Positions 10,290 through 20,664 of a stretch of 64,000 nt of DNA are shown here, piece by piece. Below the pieces are notes generated by a model that was not told where the DNA came from, made no database searches, and saw only the letters and a list, made by a program, of their open reading frames with translations. The stretch lies in the NCBI GenBank assembly GCA_948567375.1, contig OX419756.1, positions 55,628,333 through 55,692,332 on the forward strand, given 5' to 3'. The position numbers were made by a program, and so were the translations under genes. Positions within the stretch are counted from its first letter, which is position 1. Each line of letters starts with the position of its first letter. Origin of the DNA: Lunularia cruciata (Eukaryota > Streptophyta > Marchantiopsida > Lunulariales > Lunulariaceae).

Positions 10290-10737
10290 TGTCATGACAT
10301 TTGTAGCACCAAAGCTAGTTTGCTCGGATGTTGGAGTGGTATTGTTAGTAGTCATAGTTATTTTTGTAGTTGCTCATGGACTACATGATTGCAGCCAAAT
10401 TTCATGTTAGGGATACTAATCACATGGTGGGACCCACCATCAATTGCACCATTTTTGCCATTGAATGTGCCATCAATGGCACCATTAGGGTTGGAGATCT
10501 AGGTCAAACAGAGGGGTATACTTTCAAGTGCACCTTGAGAGAGCTCACTTCTTTGATGTTGAGCCTTTGAGTTCTTGGCTATGGTGGATAGAGGCTGGTA
10601 ACTGTCACCTAGAGTCTCTTAGCTCAAGTGGGTGTGGTTTGATTGTAGTCAATGCCTAATTATTGGTAGATTTTTGAGTGAAGGATTGAGTACAGATCTG
10701 ATTTGAGTATGATTCAAGACGAAGAATAAACTGATTA
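10290..10737 (+). repeat. Terminal repeat A1 of DM-2
   Basis: This 448-bp repeat starts TGTCATGACATTTGTAG and ends CTGATTA, matching A1 and A2 of DM-1. It is followed by about 40 bp of the same leader (GTGAGGGTTAGAGGGAAATCAG) that follows A1 in DM-1. No B repeat precedes or follows it: it abuts R1a directly, at a point where R1b shows uninterrupted sequence. This supports A as the true left terminus of the family. Confidence 0.7.
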
Positions 10738-11066
10738 CATAAAAAAAGTGAGGGTTAGAGGGAAATCAGATGTAAGAATTGGAAGTGACCATGCAGTAGC
10801 TCAAAGAAGCAATGCAATTGGCCAAATGCTTTGATTCCTTGGTTGTGACAACTTAGTCCCAACCTTGATCTTCATATAACTTGCAAACACACTACACACA
10901 AGTGGAGGAGTCGGCATTGATGGAGATTGATGCCATCCAACAAGGACCACTTGGCATTGTAGATAGAGAATGACTATGAAGAAATGGTGGTTGCTTTTAT
11001 TGTCACCAAATTGGACATTGCATTGTTGAATATTCACTCAAGAATAGATGACCTTGACAAATTGCT

Positions 11067-11516
11067 TGTCACGCCATTTGTAGTTCCGCATCTAGCTGCT
11101 CGGACACTGGAGTTTCAGTGATAAGAGTTAGAGTTATTCTAGTAGTTTCTTAGGGACTACTTTCTGACAGTCTGATTTGGTGTTTGGAGTACTGACTTCA
11201 CGGTGGGGCCCATCGTCACTTTGCACCGTTTGCACCGTCGAGTGTGCCGTCAGCGGGACCGTTAGGGTTCCAGTGCTAGCTCGAGTCCAGGGGGGTATAG
11301 TTTCAAAGTGAACTCCAGAGAGCTCACTTCTCTGATGTTGAGCCTTTGAGTTCCTGGCTATGGTGGATAGAGGCCGGCGTGGGTCACCTGGATTCTCTAT
11401 GCTTGAGTGGGTGTGGCTTGACTGTAATCAGTGCCCAGTTGTTGGCAGTTTATGGAGTGATAGATCAAGTACTGATCTGAGTTGAGTTGAGTTGAAAGTG
11501 TTAAGCAATCTGATTA
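11067..11516 (+). repeat. Terminal repeat A1 of DM-1
   Basis: This 450-bp repeat begins TGTCACGCCATTTG and ends AAGCAATCTGATTA, repeated as A2 at 20,217-20,664. It sits directly against the duplicated target TGCT. Nothing like the usual initiator-Met primer site follows it; a weak TGGTATC occurs only at about 11,569. Confidence 0.85.
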
Positions 11517-11914
11517 CATCAGAGAAGTGAAGTCAGGGGGAAATCAGGTGTAGGAACGATGAGTGTTGGTGGTATCTCCAAGCTCGGTGGATCGTGGTAG
11601 CTCGATTCAAGTTCTGTGTTTCCCTAGTGTGCAGAAGCTTGTTCAAGTGATTCAGATTTGGCAGTTGGGCGGACGGTGTGCGGAAGTGCTGGCCAAATTT
11701 TGAGCAAAGAAGGAGCAATTTTTGAGCAGTGTTGTGATTTTGAGCTTAGAAGGTGAAGGCAGGACCAATTTGCTGCGAGTTGGGCTCAAAAAGTGAAATT
11801 GAAGGTGGAGTTGGGAAGCTCTTCTCATGAAATTGTGATTTGGAAAAACCCATTTTGTCAATTTGGCTTTGAGGCTTTGAGGCATAGGGCTGTGAGCTAT
11901 GAGAGGCTACAAAG

Positions 11915-11936
11915 GCCAGCAAGCCAGCTTGCTGGC
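11915..11936 (+). other. Perfect hairpin in the DM-1 leader
   Basis: GCCAGCAAGC, then CA, then GCTTGCTGGC: a perfect 10-bp inverted repeat with a 2-base loop, in the untranslated leader between A1 and gag. A role as an RNA structure is possible; nothing in the sequence proves it. Confidence 0.4.
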
Positions 11937-12001
11937 GTGAGGCTAGCTAGTTTAGAGTAGATCTTGGTCATTGGTTGGCAAAATCTGCCTTTCTTGCTAG
12001 A

Positions 12002-12071
12002 TTGTGTGCAACAGGGTTTGACCCCTAGATCTCTTGTTCCTAGACTGGTGCACTAGCCAACTGGTCCACCC
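12002..12071 (-). other. tRNA-like relic in the DM-1 leader
   Basis: The minus strand reads like a decayed tRNA or tRNA-derived SINE head: ACCAGTTGGCTAGTGC resembles a D-arm/A box, and GGGGTCAAACCCT, about 30 bases further on, resembles a B box/T-arm. No full cloverleaf is evident, so it is not called as a tRNA gene. Confidence 0.3.
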
Positions 12072-12604
12072 TCACTTGTTGTCCTAGTGACTGCACCACT
12101 GTTACCTATACACATGTAGCTTTGGCTAGGAGAGGCCGTTTGATCCCATTCTTGGTGATCCTGGTAGCTTAGGACTTAGATACGAACTGCTCTTATGTCA
12201 AATGCCAAATGGTGGCAGAGTCAATCCCGTGTTGTGTTATGAGATGGAGGGTTTTCATTTAGATTTCTTGTGATTGGATCCCCTCCATTCTCTACTTCCT
12301 GTTTGTGCGAGGTGCCCTGACTTTTGAGAGTTGGTGCTCTGGTGTGCTCTCGATGGTGAGGCTGGAGTGATGACCAGTCAGACTACCTTTGTTTCTCTCC
12401 GGTGAGGCAAGAAGTGAGAGTGCGTGTGACCGTGTGACCTGCAGACCGTGAGAGTGCGTGTTATGATGGCAGGTTACATGTTGCCTTTCCCCTAGTGTAG
12501 TTATCTCGGTTAGAGTTTCATTAGTGGGTGGTGTCTAGTTGGTATTGGCACGTGGTGGTGTTGGCACTTGGTGGGGCACTTGCGGTTGCGACTTGCAGTT
12601 GTAG

Positions 12605-14340
12605 TTGGTGGTTCGGGTTTGCTGTTGTAGTTACGTGGTCACAACGGAGTTCTTTGGAGATTCCAAAGGAGTTAGCCTTGCAGTACACAGTGGGTTTACT
12701 CGGAGTGGTGCTCGATATCAGCTTGTATCTCAGGTCCCAGTGAAAGAGGAGATTGACTCTGAGTTGGAGTTTGACACAAGAGCTAATTCAGTTGAGAGTG
12801 CACTTGGTGTGTCTGCACCGTTGTTGTGGGACATGGACGAGATTTATGGGGCCTCCAAAGGCCCTAGGCGTTACTTTGGTATAGTGTGTACCATTGAGTT
12901 GGATGACTTCATCCAGGAGTTTGATAGTTGGTGTGATTTGCAGCAGATGCGGAACCCGACTTTGTTCACACCCTTCATGGCATGGAAGGGGTTGTTCCAA
13001 CATCTAGAGGGTCCGCCGATGGATGACTACCATGAGTTCAGGAGAGCTCATTTGGAGGAGATTGAGTTATGGAGACAGTATTGGTCTCCACACTATATCT
13101 CCGTCACTTCAGGCTCGGTGGCCAGGAGTAGATCGGCTGTACCCACGAGTTCTAGCTCGAGTAGTGTTGGTGGAGCTAGTGGAGGTGCACTAGCTGGAGA
13201 TAGTGCTACTACGAGTGGAGGTACCGCTGCAGGAGGTGGTGTGGTACCGGGGTTTAACCCCATGGTGGAGTTCTTCCTATGTTTGAGGTAGAACTACCAG
13301 GGAGTGCGGACTGACAAGCTAAAGAGCTTGCAGGAGTTCCAATGGAAGGTTGGAGAGAGCCTACGCGAGGCATACACTTGCATGAGGCGGCTGATCAGTT
13401 TCACTCAGGGAGTTACTGAGGCCCAAGCAGTCTAGTTTTGGTATGGGATACTTGATAGGGAGTTGCAACATAGAGTTCGTGATGCTACGTTGTTGCAGGC
13501 TACTTTGCCCACTTTGGCAGTAGTCTTTGGTTTGGCTGAGCATATTGAGCTCAACATGGTGGAGGAGAGAGTGGTGACATCTGGATTTGGTAGGGAGGCC
13601 TCATCCACGGCTGTGACTTCTTCTAGAGTGCAGCAGAGTGCACCACGCCAAGTTGGTTTTTGAGGACAAGGTGGACAGCCCAGATCCTATGGAGCGAGTG
13701 GAGGGCCTAGTGGAGTTAGCCCCTTACCCTCATTTTTGGGTCAGCAGTAGCCAATGAGTGGTGGTGTTGCTTGTTGGACTTGTGGTGGACCTCACCATCG
13801 GAGAGAGTTTACTCAGGGTAGCGGACCTGATACCTTTGGTGCATCACAGCCATCACAGAGGCAGTGTGAGCATTGCCACAGATTTGGTCACACTAGTGAC
13901 CGGTTTTTTGACCTACATTTGGAGTTACGGAGTGGTAGGGCTGCTATGGCAGGTAGTAGAGGAGCTCCAGTTCATGGAGGACAAGGTGGTAGAGGTGGTG
14001 GTAGAGGATCTACACCTAGTAGGGGTGCAGGACCTGCCCTTACTTCTGACACAACTATGGCTACTCGGATTGAGCAGTTGGAGCAGAGATTGGCTAGTAT
14101 GGCTATTGCTCAGAGGAGATCAGATTCGGGTGCTGAGGCTTCCACCTCATATGCTGGTGATAGAGATGCTTTGGACTTCATGTGCGGAGTAGCACAGGTG
14201 GATGCATCTGCAGCAGTGACTAGGAGTGCAGTACGTGCTCCAGAGCCTAGAGGAGCATCAGTGGAGTTGGACCCACAGAGAGGAGAGGTTGGGAGACAGG
14301 TCAGACTTCCCCAGTCTTTCACGCTTTCTGAGGCATTGTA
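12605..14340 (+). pseudogene. DM-1 gag region
   Basis: Structural-protein region of DM-1. The first part is a capsid-like helical segment (DDFIQEFDSWCDLQQM, then AWKGLFQHLEGPP), followed by a Ser/Gly-rich linker. A second helical stretch (LREAYTCMRRLISFTQ) leads to two zinc-knuckle-like motifs, CWTCGGPHHRREF and CEHCHRFGHTSD, then a Gly/Arg-rich tail (HGGQGGRGGGRGS) and a short coiled coil (RIEQLEQRLASMA). The Gly/Arg tail and paired Cys/His motifs suggest RNA binding, as in nucleocapsids. Broken. Confidence 0.6.
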
Positions 14341-14699
14341 GACGACATCCATGGTTCCTAGATGTCCCAGTGCATGTGTGGTAGGTGGTGATGGAGGACA
14401 TGATGGACTACCTACTAGTCAGCCACCTGCTACTACACAGACTGAGTCTAGCATGATGTTGGGGGTGGCTCAGATGATTATGCGGCATCCTTTGTTTTCA
14501 GCTAGTGACATGTTTACATTGGGAGTTGACTCAACCCCAATATTCCGGTTGGCTGCCACGTTGTGTGAGAGTAGGGATGGTGCAGTTCCTACTACTAGAG
14601 TAGAGGTGGTTGGTAGTGGAGCTGATTTGGTTGAGGAGCATGGGATCCGTTCAGCAACCAGTGGTTTATGGCAGGCAGCAGCGGCTAGACTAGAGGAGT

Positions 14700-15130
14700 T
14701 GCCAGCTAGACCGGCCTTTGAGAGAGTGTGGTTTACACCTGGTGTTGTCCTATTGGATAACCAAATGGGGATTTTTCGTTTGGTGGGACCTTTAGGGAAG
14801 GTCTATACACCACAGAGAGTCTTGTTAGACTCTGGTGCGTAGCCCCTTACGTTGGGGAAGGCTGTAGTTGTCGGTCTGGAGTTACGGAAGACCGATGTGG
14901 AGAGGTGTCCATTTCAGATCCAGACATCTTTAGGTGGTGGTTCGACACAGTACATCACACGTGGGGAGCTTGTTGTCCAAGTTCAGCCTGGTCATCCGAC
15001 TGATCGCTCGGTGGTGAGAGCTCAGGCTATTGCGACGATAGCTGAGTCATATGATGTGCTAGTTGGGGGAGCAATGTTATACCCTATGGGTTTCAGCATT
15101 GACTATTGGGAGGAGACAACCTCTTATAGA
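14700..15130 (+). pseudogene. DM-1 aspartic protease region
   Basis: A retropepsin-like segment: the active-site block VLLDSGA is followed by a beta-rich stretch ending in SYDVLVGGAMLYPMGFSID, in the place of the family's second hydrophobic 'ILG' motif. It lies between gag and the methyltransferase, the usual place of the protease in Ty3 elements. About 130 further residues of unassigned linker precede the methyltransferase. Broken. Confidence 0.6.
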
Positions 15131-15534
15131 CCTGGTTGGCAGTCTAGTGAGGGACGGGTATGTCGCCTACCAGTACGCTTCAATAGTGGCAGTCTTGGCT
15201 CACTACAGTCCGGGACCATGGCAGCATCAGTTTTAGCTTTCAGCGGTGCAGTTACTTGGCCTGGTGACTTGTTGGATGGGAATGCCCATGCAGAAGATAC
15301 TCCAGTACCAGAGGAGATCACTCGGCTTTGGAGTACGAGTGGGATTGTTCCATCCACCTTGGATGTTCCATTGTGGAGTTCAGAGGAGGCATTGCAGCAA
15401 CATGCAGATCAGTTGGTGCAGCAGGCTTGGAGTGGAGCCTTTGTACCATCAAGGGATGAGTGTGAGGATGAGCCTCCAGAGGCGATTGCTTTGACACCTC
15501 TGGATACCACACTCATTGCTTGGCAGTATCCAGT

Positions 15535-16470
15535 AGAGGAGATATGTCTATTGGAGTTGTTTGGTGGGATCAACACCGGACTAGCTGCGGTGTTACAAGC
15601 GGGTATATGAGTACAAAGGTACTTGTATGTAGAGAGAGATGAGACTACTAGGCAAGTCTCTCTATATCATGTGGCACACTTGGCCTATCAGTATCCGGAG
15701 TTATTACCAATGTCAACAGTCAAAGGTTACCAGAAGGCCTTACCAGGAGACATTTCCTTACTGGGGGCGCATGACCTAGAGAGACATGGGCCTATTCACT
15801 TGGTGATTTTTGGATGGCCATGTCAAGGACATACACATGTGGGCCGCGGTTTGGGTCTTCAGGATCCTTGTTCTGGTGTGTTTTAGGAGATTTTACGGAT
15901 ACTACGACATCTCTAGGTTCATCAGTCTGTTTCTCCAGCTTACCTTTTGGAGAACGTTCCGTTGATGGGTGATTCTTGCACTAGAGTGGTGGCGAGTACA
16001 CATCAGGTCCATTCGTGGATGGGACCTGCTGTATTGTTAGATGCAGCCAGAGTGGGATCACGGGCTCATCGTCTTCGTCTTTGGTGGACGAACCTCTTAC
16101 CTAGAGAGGTTCTACAGAGTAGTTATGATGGGATTCAACGACTAGACCACGTTCTTGTTGATGATATCTTGGATGTTGGACGTCAGTCTCAGACAGTGGT
16201 AGTGGCTGATAGGTCACCTATGGCAGTGGTGAACCTAGTTGGACAGCCTAGAGCTGCATTTCCCACACTTATGAGTTTCCCATGCTCTCATGCTTTTTGA
16301 GAGGGAGGATCTAGACTTGTTTGGGACTCATAGTTACAGTAGTTGGTGGAGCCCAATTTTGATGAGAGAGAGCAGGCGATGGGTTTTTGCACCGGTATTA
16401 CCGCTGTTCTAGCAGTGTCAGAGGCATCCAGGCGTCAGGTGTTAGGTCAGGCTATGGACCTGAACTGTTT
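15535..16470 (+). pseudogene. DM-1 cytosine-C5 DNA methyltransferase domain
   Basis: The ordered motifs of C5-cytosine methyltransferases are readable between protease and RT. Motif I (SAM binding): LELFGGINTGLAAVLQAG, 15,549-15,606. Motif IV with the Pro-Cys catalytic pair: HLVIFGWPCQGHT, about 15,797-15,835. Motif VI: LLENVP, near 15,945. Motif VIII (QxRxR-like): SRAHRLRLWWTN, about 16,057-16,092. A motif IX/X-like block: EREQAMGF, about 16,364-16,387. Spacing (about 920 bp in all) fits a compact catalytic domain without large regulatory regions. C5 methyltransferases transfer a methyl group from S-adenosylmethionine to cytosine in DNA. The segment before motif IV (GPIHLVIFGWPCQG) recalls DNMT3/DRM-type enzymes more than MET1; that is an impression. 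The gene is interrupted in this copy. The alternative, an unrelated Rossmann fold, is unlikely given five motifs in order. Confidence 0.85.
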
Positions 16471-16919
16471 GACTTGGATTGTGAGCCTTGGCTTGGCAGA
16501 GCAGCATAGGATGCGCTTGATAGGCATCACCACTCGGACACTTGTGAGCCCTGTGCCTATCAAGACAATTCAGGCACATGCTGGGGGCGATGGACCGAGT
16601 GGACATGGTATTCTTGGGACACATCCGGTAGCTACTAGGGAGAGTGGTCTACTTGGAGTCCATCCAGGTGAGTGTGGGCTACTTGGATTACACCCTTGGT
16701 CCACATGGGATGCAGCCAGAGGACGTGTGGAGCTTGCAGCCAGTGTGGAGCTTGCAGCCAGAGTGGAGGGAGTTTTTCACACAGAGGTTGGGACCTCTAG
16801 TGGTCGAGAGCATGTCACTATTGCTCCCAAGGGCCCAATGTAGCAGCCAGTCAGTACGTCTTCTACTCCTACTATAGTTACAAAGGATACTTGGGAGCCA
16901 GATCTTAGACCCAAGCTTA

Positions 16920-17860
16920 TTGGAGAGGAAAGACGGAGGGTTTGGAGGTTCTTGAGGAGTCACACGAGTTGTTTTGCCTTGAGTATGAAGGATTTGGGTG
17001 CTCTGAAGGGACCTGGTATACGGATTAAGCTGACTAGCAACACACCAGTTTTCCGACGTCCTTATCAATATAGTGATATGGAGAGGACATTGATTCAAAG
17101 CCGGAGTAGTGACCTTTTTGAGGCTGGTTTGGTGGAGATTTCACATGGAGAGTATGCATCAGCGACAGTGATGCCAGCCAAGAAGGATATGCATGGCAAC
17201 TATACAGATAGGCAGATGTGTGGAGATTACCGTCCTATCAACCAACAGACCAAGGCTGATCGGTATGCCATACCTACATCGGAGGAGATTTTTGATGCGA
17301 TTGGGCATGCAAAGGTCTTCAGTACTTTGGATCTTTGAGCGGGATATCATCAGCTGCTGATTAGGGAGGAGGATAAGTCCAAGACATCATTTTGGGCTAT
17401 TGATCCTCACGGCAAGGATGTGTTATATCAGTGGAGGTTCTTACCATTTGGGTTGAAGAACGCTCCTACTGAGTTCCAGAGGGTCATGGATAGGATCCTA
17501 GCTGGATTGGATTTTGCTCGGTGCTATATTGATGACATTTTGGTTTATAGCACTACTATGGAGGAGCATGAGAGACAGTTGTTGGAGGTGTTTGAGAGGT
17601 TGAGATCTCATGGACTCAAATTACATCTTGGGAAGTGTAGGTTCTTCCACGAGCAGGTTGAGTATTTGGGTCACACTATCTACCCCGGAGGACTTGGTGT
17701 TCAGCAGACAAAGGTGGAGGTTATTGCACATATTCCTTGGCCTACGGATGTGAGCATAGTGCGAGCATTCCTTGGGTTGGCAAACTTCTATCGCCGCTAT
17801 GTTAGAGGATTTAGTGCCATTGCCAAAGCCTTGATGAAGTTGACCAAGCTTACATAGGAG
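16920..17860 (+). pseudogene. DM-1 reverse transcriptase
   Basis: Ty3/gypsy RT: an N-terminal block GIRIKLTSNTPVFRRPYQYS, then MCGDYRPINQQTKADRYAIP, KVFSTLDL, LPFGLKNAPTEFQRVMD and the catalytic YIDD (CYIDDILVYS, near 17,522). The thumb segment follows (YLGHTIYPGGLGV, AFLGLANFYRRYV). The polymerase copies element RNA into DNA. The first block begins about 450 bp after the methyltransferase, across a linker with short repeated phrases (GVHPGECGLLGLHP). A decayed second copy lies at 25,443 onward in DM-2. Broken. Confidence 0.85.
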
Positions 17861-17869
17861 TGGTGTTGG

Positions 17870-18340
17870 GGAGATGAGCAGGAGAGAGCTTTCGTAGAGC
17901 TCAAGGAGAGGTTGACATCTGCTCCTATTTTGAGGAGACCAATCAGGGGATGACCATTTCAGGTTCATACTGATTGGAGTATGTTGGGGCTTGGAGCGGT
18001 GCTCACCCAGCATAATGATGAGGAGAAGGAGTTTGCGGTGGCCTATGCTAGTCGCTCCAACAATTCAGCGGAGGCAAAGTATAGTTCATATGAGGGAGAG
18101 TGCTTGGCAGCAGTTTCGGCAGTAGCACATTTCCGATGTTACCTATATGGTAACCCCTTCACTCTCATCACTGATCATCAGCCGCTGAAGTGGTTGATGG
18201 AGTCCGACAAGCTTTCAAGGAAGCTTGCACGATGGGCTCTGATTTTACAAGAGTATGATTTCACGGTTGTTCATAGACCTGGAGTGGTGAACCGTGATGC
18301 AGATGGGTTGAGTAGAAACCCATGTCCCAGCCAGTAGGAT
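17870..18340 (+). pseudogene. DM-1 RNase H
   Basis: RNase H directly after RT: HTDWSMLGLGAVLTQ (first Asp block), FAVAYASRSNNSAEAKYSSYEGECLA split by the usual spacing with the catalytic Glu, and LITDHQPLKWLM with the third acidic residue, ending VVHRPGVVNRDADGLSRN. It removes the RNA strand during reverse transcription. Order and spacing are normal for Ty3 elements. Confidence 0.8.
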
Positions 18341-18689
18341 CAGATTGGAGCACGTTGGCATGGTGAGACAGATGAGGAGATGGTGCCAAGTTGGCATGCA
18401 TCTGCCTTTCTGTGTATATTTTCTGAGGCTTTGGTGGTATCTATCTCAACGCATATAGGAGGAGTTATTGAGGTCACAGATCCAAAGAGTGAAGATATTG
18501 GTACAGTTCAGCGAGACATTCATGATGATGTCTTAGTGATGGACTATCTTTGCACTGGTGTTGTGGGTGGCACAATTGGGGCCAAGGAGAGAGACCGTGT
18601 TCTTCACAAGCCAGACAATTTAGATTGGAGGGTAGACACCTTTTGCGTGTATGGGAGGATGGTAGAGTGCGAGTAGTACCACTTCCATC

Positions 18690-19640
18690 ACAGAGACCAC
18701 AGTTGGTCTGTCATGCTCATGAGGAGCTAGGACATTTTGGAGTAAAGCGTACATATAGCTTACTTCAGAGTTATTATTGGTGGCGCGGTATGCAGACTGA
18801 GGTGCAGTAGTTTGTTGCCAGATGTGTGGTTTGTGACTGAGTTAGAGCATCATTCAATGCTCCTACGCCACAGTTACACCCATTACCTATCATGGGATTG
18901 GGTTACCGTTGGAGTTTGGACTTTGCCGGACCTTTACCGCTGACTGTGAGACATCATCGGTATGTTTTGGTGATGGTGGAGCACTTCTCCAAGTGGATTG
19001 AGTTGGTGGCACTTCCTGACAAGTCTAGTGAAGGGACAGCTTACTCGTTCTTGGATCGAGTTCTTAGTCATTTTGGTGCACCAGCTGAGGTTTTGACTGA
19101 TCAGGGTACAGAGTTCTTGGGAGAGTTTCAGGTCTTGTGTGACAAGGCTTTGATTGATCATCGTACTACATCCCAAGATCACCCTGAGGTAGATGGCTTA
19201 GCAGAGAGAGTGGTTTAGATGGTGAAGAGAGGATTGCAAAAGTATGGTTTGCAGAGAGGCCACTTGGGAGATTGGGATCTCTAGTTACCTTGGTTGGCCA
19301 TGGGCTATTGGTTCATCCGGCAAGCCTCCTTAGCATCCTTCTCTCCATAATTTCTACTCTATGGACGAGATCCAGATTTACCTGCTGCCATTCGTCGAGA
19401 TGCTATTGTAGTTTTGGACTTGGATGACCTCGATGTATGGATGAGCGCATGTTCTCAGCGGGCAAAGATCTTTCGGAGAGTGATGCCGATGGCCTTTGAG
19501 AACTTGGCGATTGCTCAACATAGAGATACTTTACAATTTGCTACCATTTGAGGAGGAGGTTATAGACCCTTGATCCGTTGATTTCATCCAAGCAACTATG
19601 TATATCTACAGCAGACAGCACCGACAACACTTGATGTTTC
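18690..19640 (+). pseudogene. DM-1 integrase
   Basis: The HHCC zinc-binding head (CHAHEELGHFGVKRTYSLLQ, then the paired Cys region near 18,820) is followed by the DDE core: YRWSLDFAGPLPLTV, VLTDQGTEFLGEF, and the Glu-bearing HPEVDGLAERVV. The C-terminal segment (NYVYLQQTAPTTLDV, TILRVREVLPSGVLVLEG) is a beta-rich GPF/SH3-like tail. Presence of a DDE integrase and a 4-bp target duplication sets this element apart from tyrosine-recombinase (DIRS/Ngaro/PAT) elements, although its end repeats resemble theirs. Broken. Confidence 0.8.
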
Positions 19641-19800
19641 TACAGGCCGCACTATCTTGAGAGTGCGTGAGGTTTTGCCATCTGGAGTCCTTGTGTTAGA
19701 AGGACGTGATGGTGTTGTTTGGAAGGATCATGTGCGCAATTGTGCGCCATGCCACCTCCCAAACATTGATGGTACTATGGACCCAAGCTTGGCACTTGTA

Positions 19801-19950
19801 CGTGTAGGCTTGAGGTGTATGTTATGTGGCTCTTCTGGTGAAACTGCTACTATGTTAGTGTGTGATAGCTGTTTGAGAGGATGGCATATGGCATGTATGA
19901 CTCCTCCTCTCACGGTGGTTCCTCAGGGACAGTGGTTATGTCCTATAGCT
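19801..19950 (+). pseudogene. DM-1 PHD zinc finger after integrase
   Basis: CMLCGSSGETATMLVCDSCL, then RGWHMACMTPPLTVVPQG, then QWLCP: the spacing CxxC-x12-CxxC-x4-HxxC followed by 'PPL...P.G.W.CP' is typical of PHD fingers, which read histone H3 tails. It follows the integrase tail in the position where chromoviruses carry a chromodomain. DM-2 keeps recognisable remnants at about 38,770-38,915, so it belongs to the family and is not an accident of one copy. A role in steering integration to chromatin marks is inference. Confidence 0.75.
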
Positions 19951-20096
19951 AGTTCATTCTTTATATGGTATAGATTGCAGATAGGTAACTAACGATGGGG
20001 CTCCATAGCACCCGGCCTCCTGATCTTTGCCCATTAGAGGGTATACCATATACTTAGAGTAGATGGCTATTTGGAGTTAGAGGGACCTAACCGCCA

Positions 20097-20108
20097 GCTA
20101 GGGGGTGA
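20097..20108 (+). other. Polypurine-like tract before B1
   Basis: AGCTAGGGGGTGA lies immediately upstream of B1, the position of a polypurine tract that primes second-strand synthesis in LTR elements. In DM-2 the equivalent is CTAGAGAGGCAA (about 39,425-39,436). Confidence 0.4.
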
Positions 20109-20214
20109 TTGTGGCACTTTAGAGTCTATGTATGACTTATGTGTGAGTTGTGCTTCTATAGTGTATGATGTTGACAGCGATGTATGTTGTGTAGCGATGT
20201 ATATACGCACGACA
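20109..20214 (+). repeat. Terminal repeat B1 of DM-1
   Basis: This 106-bp repeat starts TTGTGGCACTTTAGAG and ends CGCACGACA. It is identical by eye to B2 (20,665-20,770). A 2-bp spacer (GC) separates it from A2, so that GACA-GC-TGTC joins the two element termini inside the element. Confidence 0.85.
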
Positions 20215-20216
20215 GC

Positions 20217-20664
20217 TGTCATGCTATTTGTAGTTCCGCATCTAGCTGCTCGGACACTGGAGTTCCATGATAGTAGTTAGAGTTATTCTAGTAGTTTCTC
20301 AGGGACTACTTTCTGACAGTCTAATTTGGTGTTCGGGGTACTGACTTCACGGTGGGACCCATCGTCACTTTGCACCATTTGCACCATCGAGTGTGCCATC
20401 AACATGACCGTTAGGGTTCTAGTGCTAGCTCAAGTCCAGGGGGTATAGTTTCGAAGTGAGCTCTAGAGAGCTCACTTCTCTGATGTTGAGCCTTCGAGTT
20501 CCTGGCTATGGTGGATAGAGGCCGACGAGCGTCACCTGGATTCTCTATGCTTGAGTGGGTGTGGCTTGACTGTAATCAGTGCCTAATTGTTGGCAGTTTA
20601 TAGAGTGACAGATCAAGTACTGATCTGAGTTGAGTTGAGTTGAAAGTGTTAAGCAATCTGATTA
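20217..20664 (+). repeat. Internal terminal repeat A2 of DM-1
   Basis: This 448-bp second copy of A is about 93% identical to A1, with differences mostly C/T and G/A transitions. It lies between B1 and B2. Confidence 0.85.

Noticed and set aside
15535-16470. Host methyltransferase gene accidentally inserted next to the element
   Set aside because: It lies in the same orientation between protease and RT of one element, with no flanking boundary signals; domain order is that of one polyprotein.
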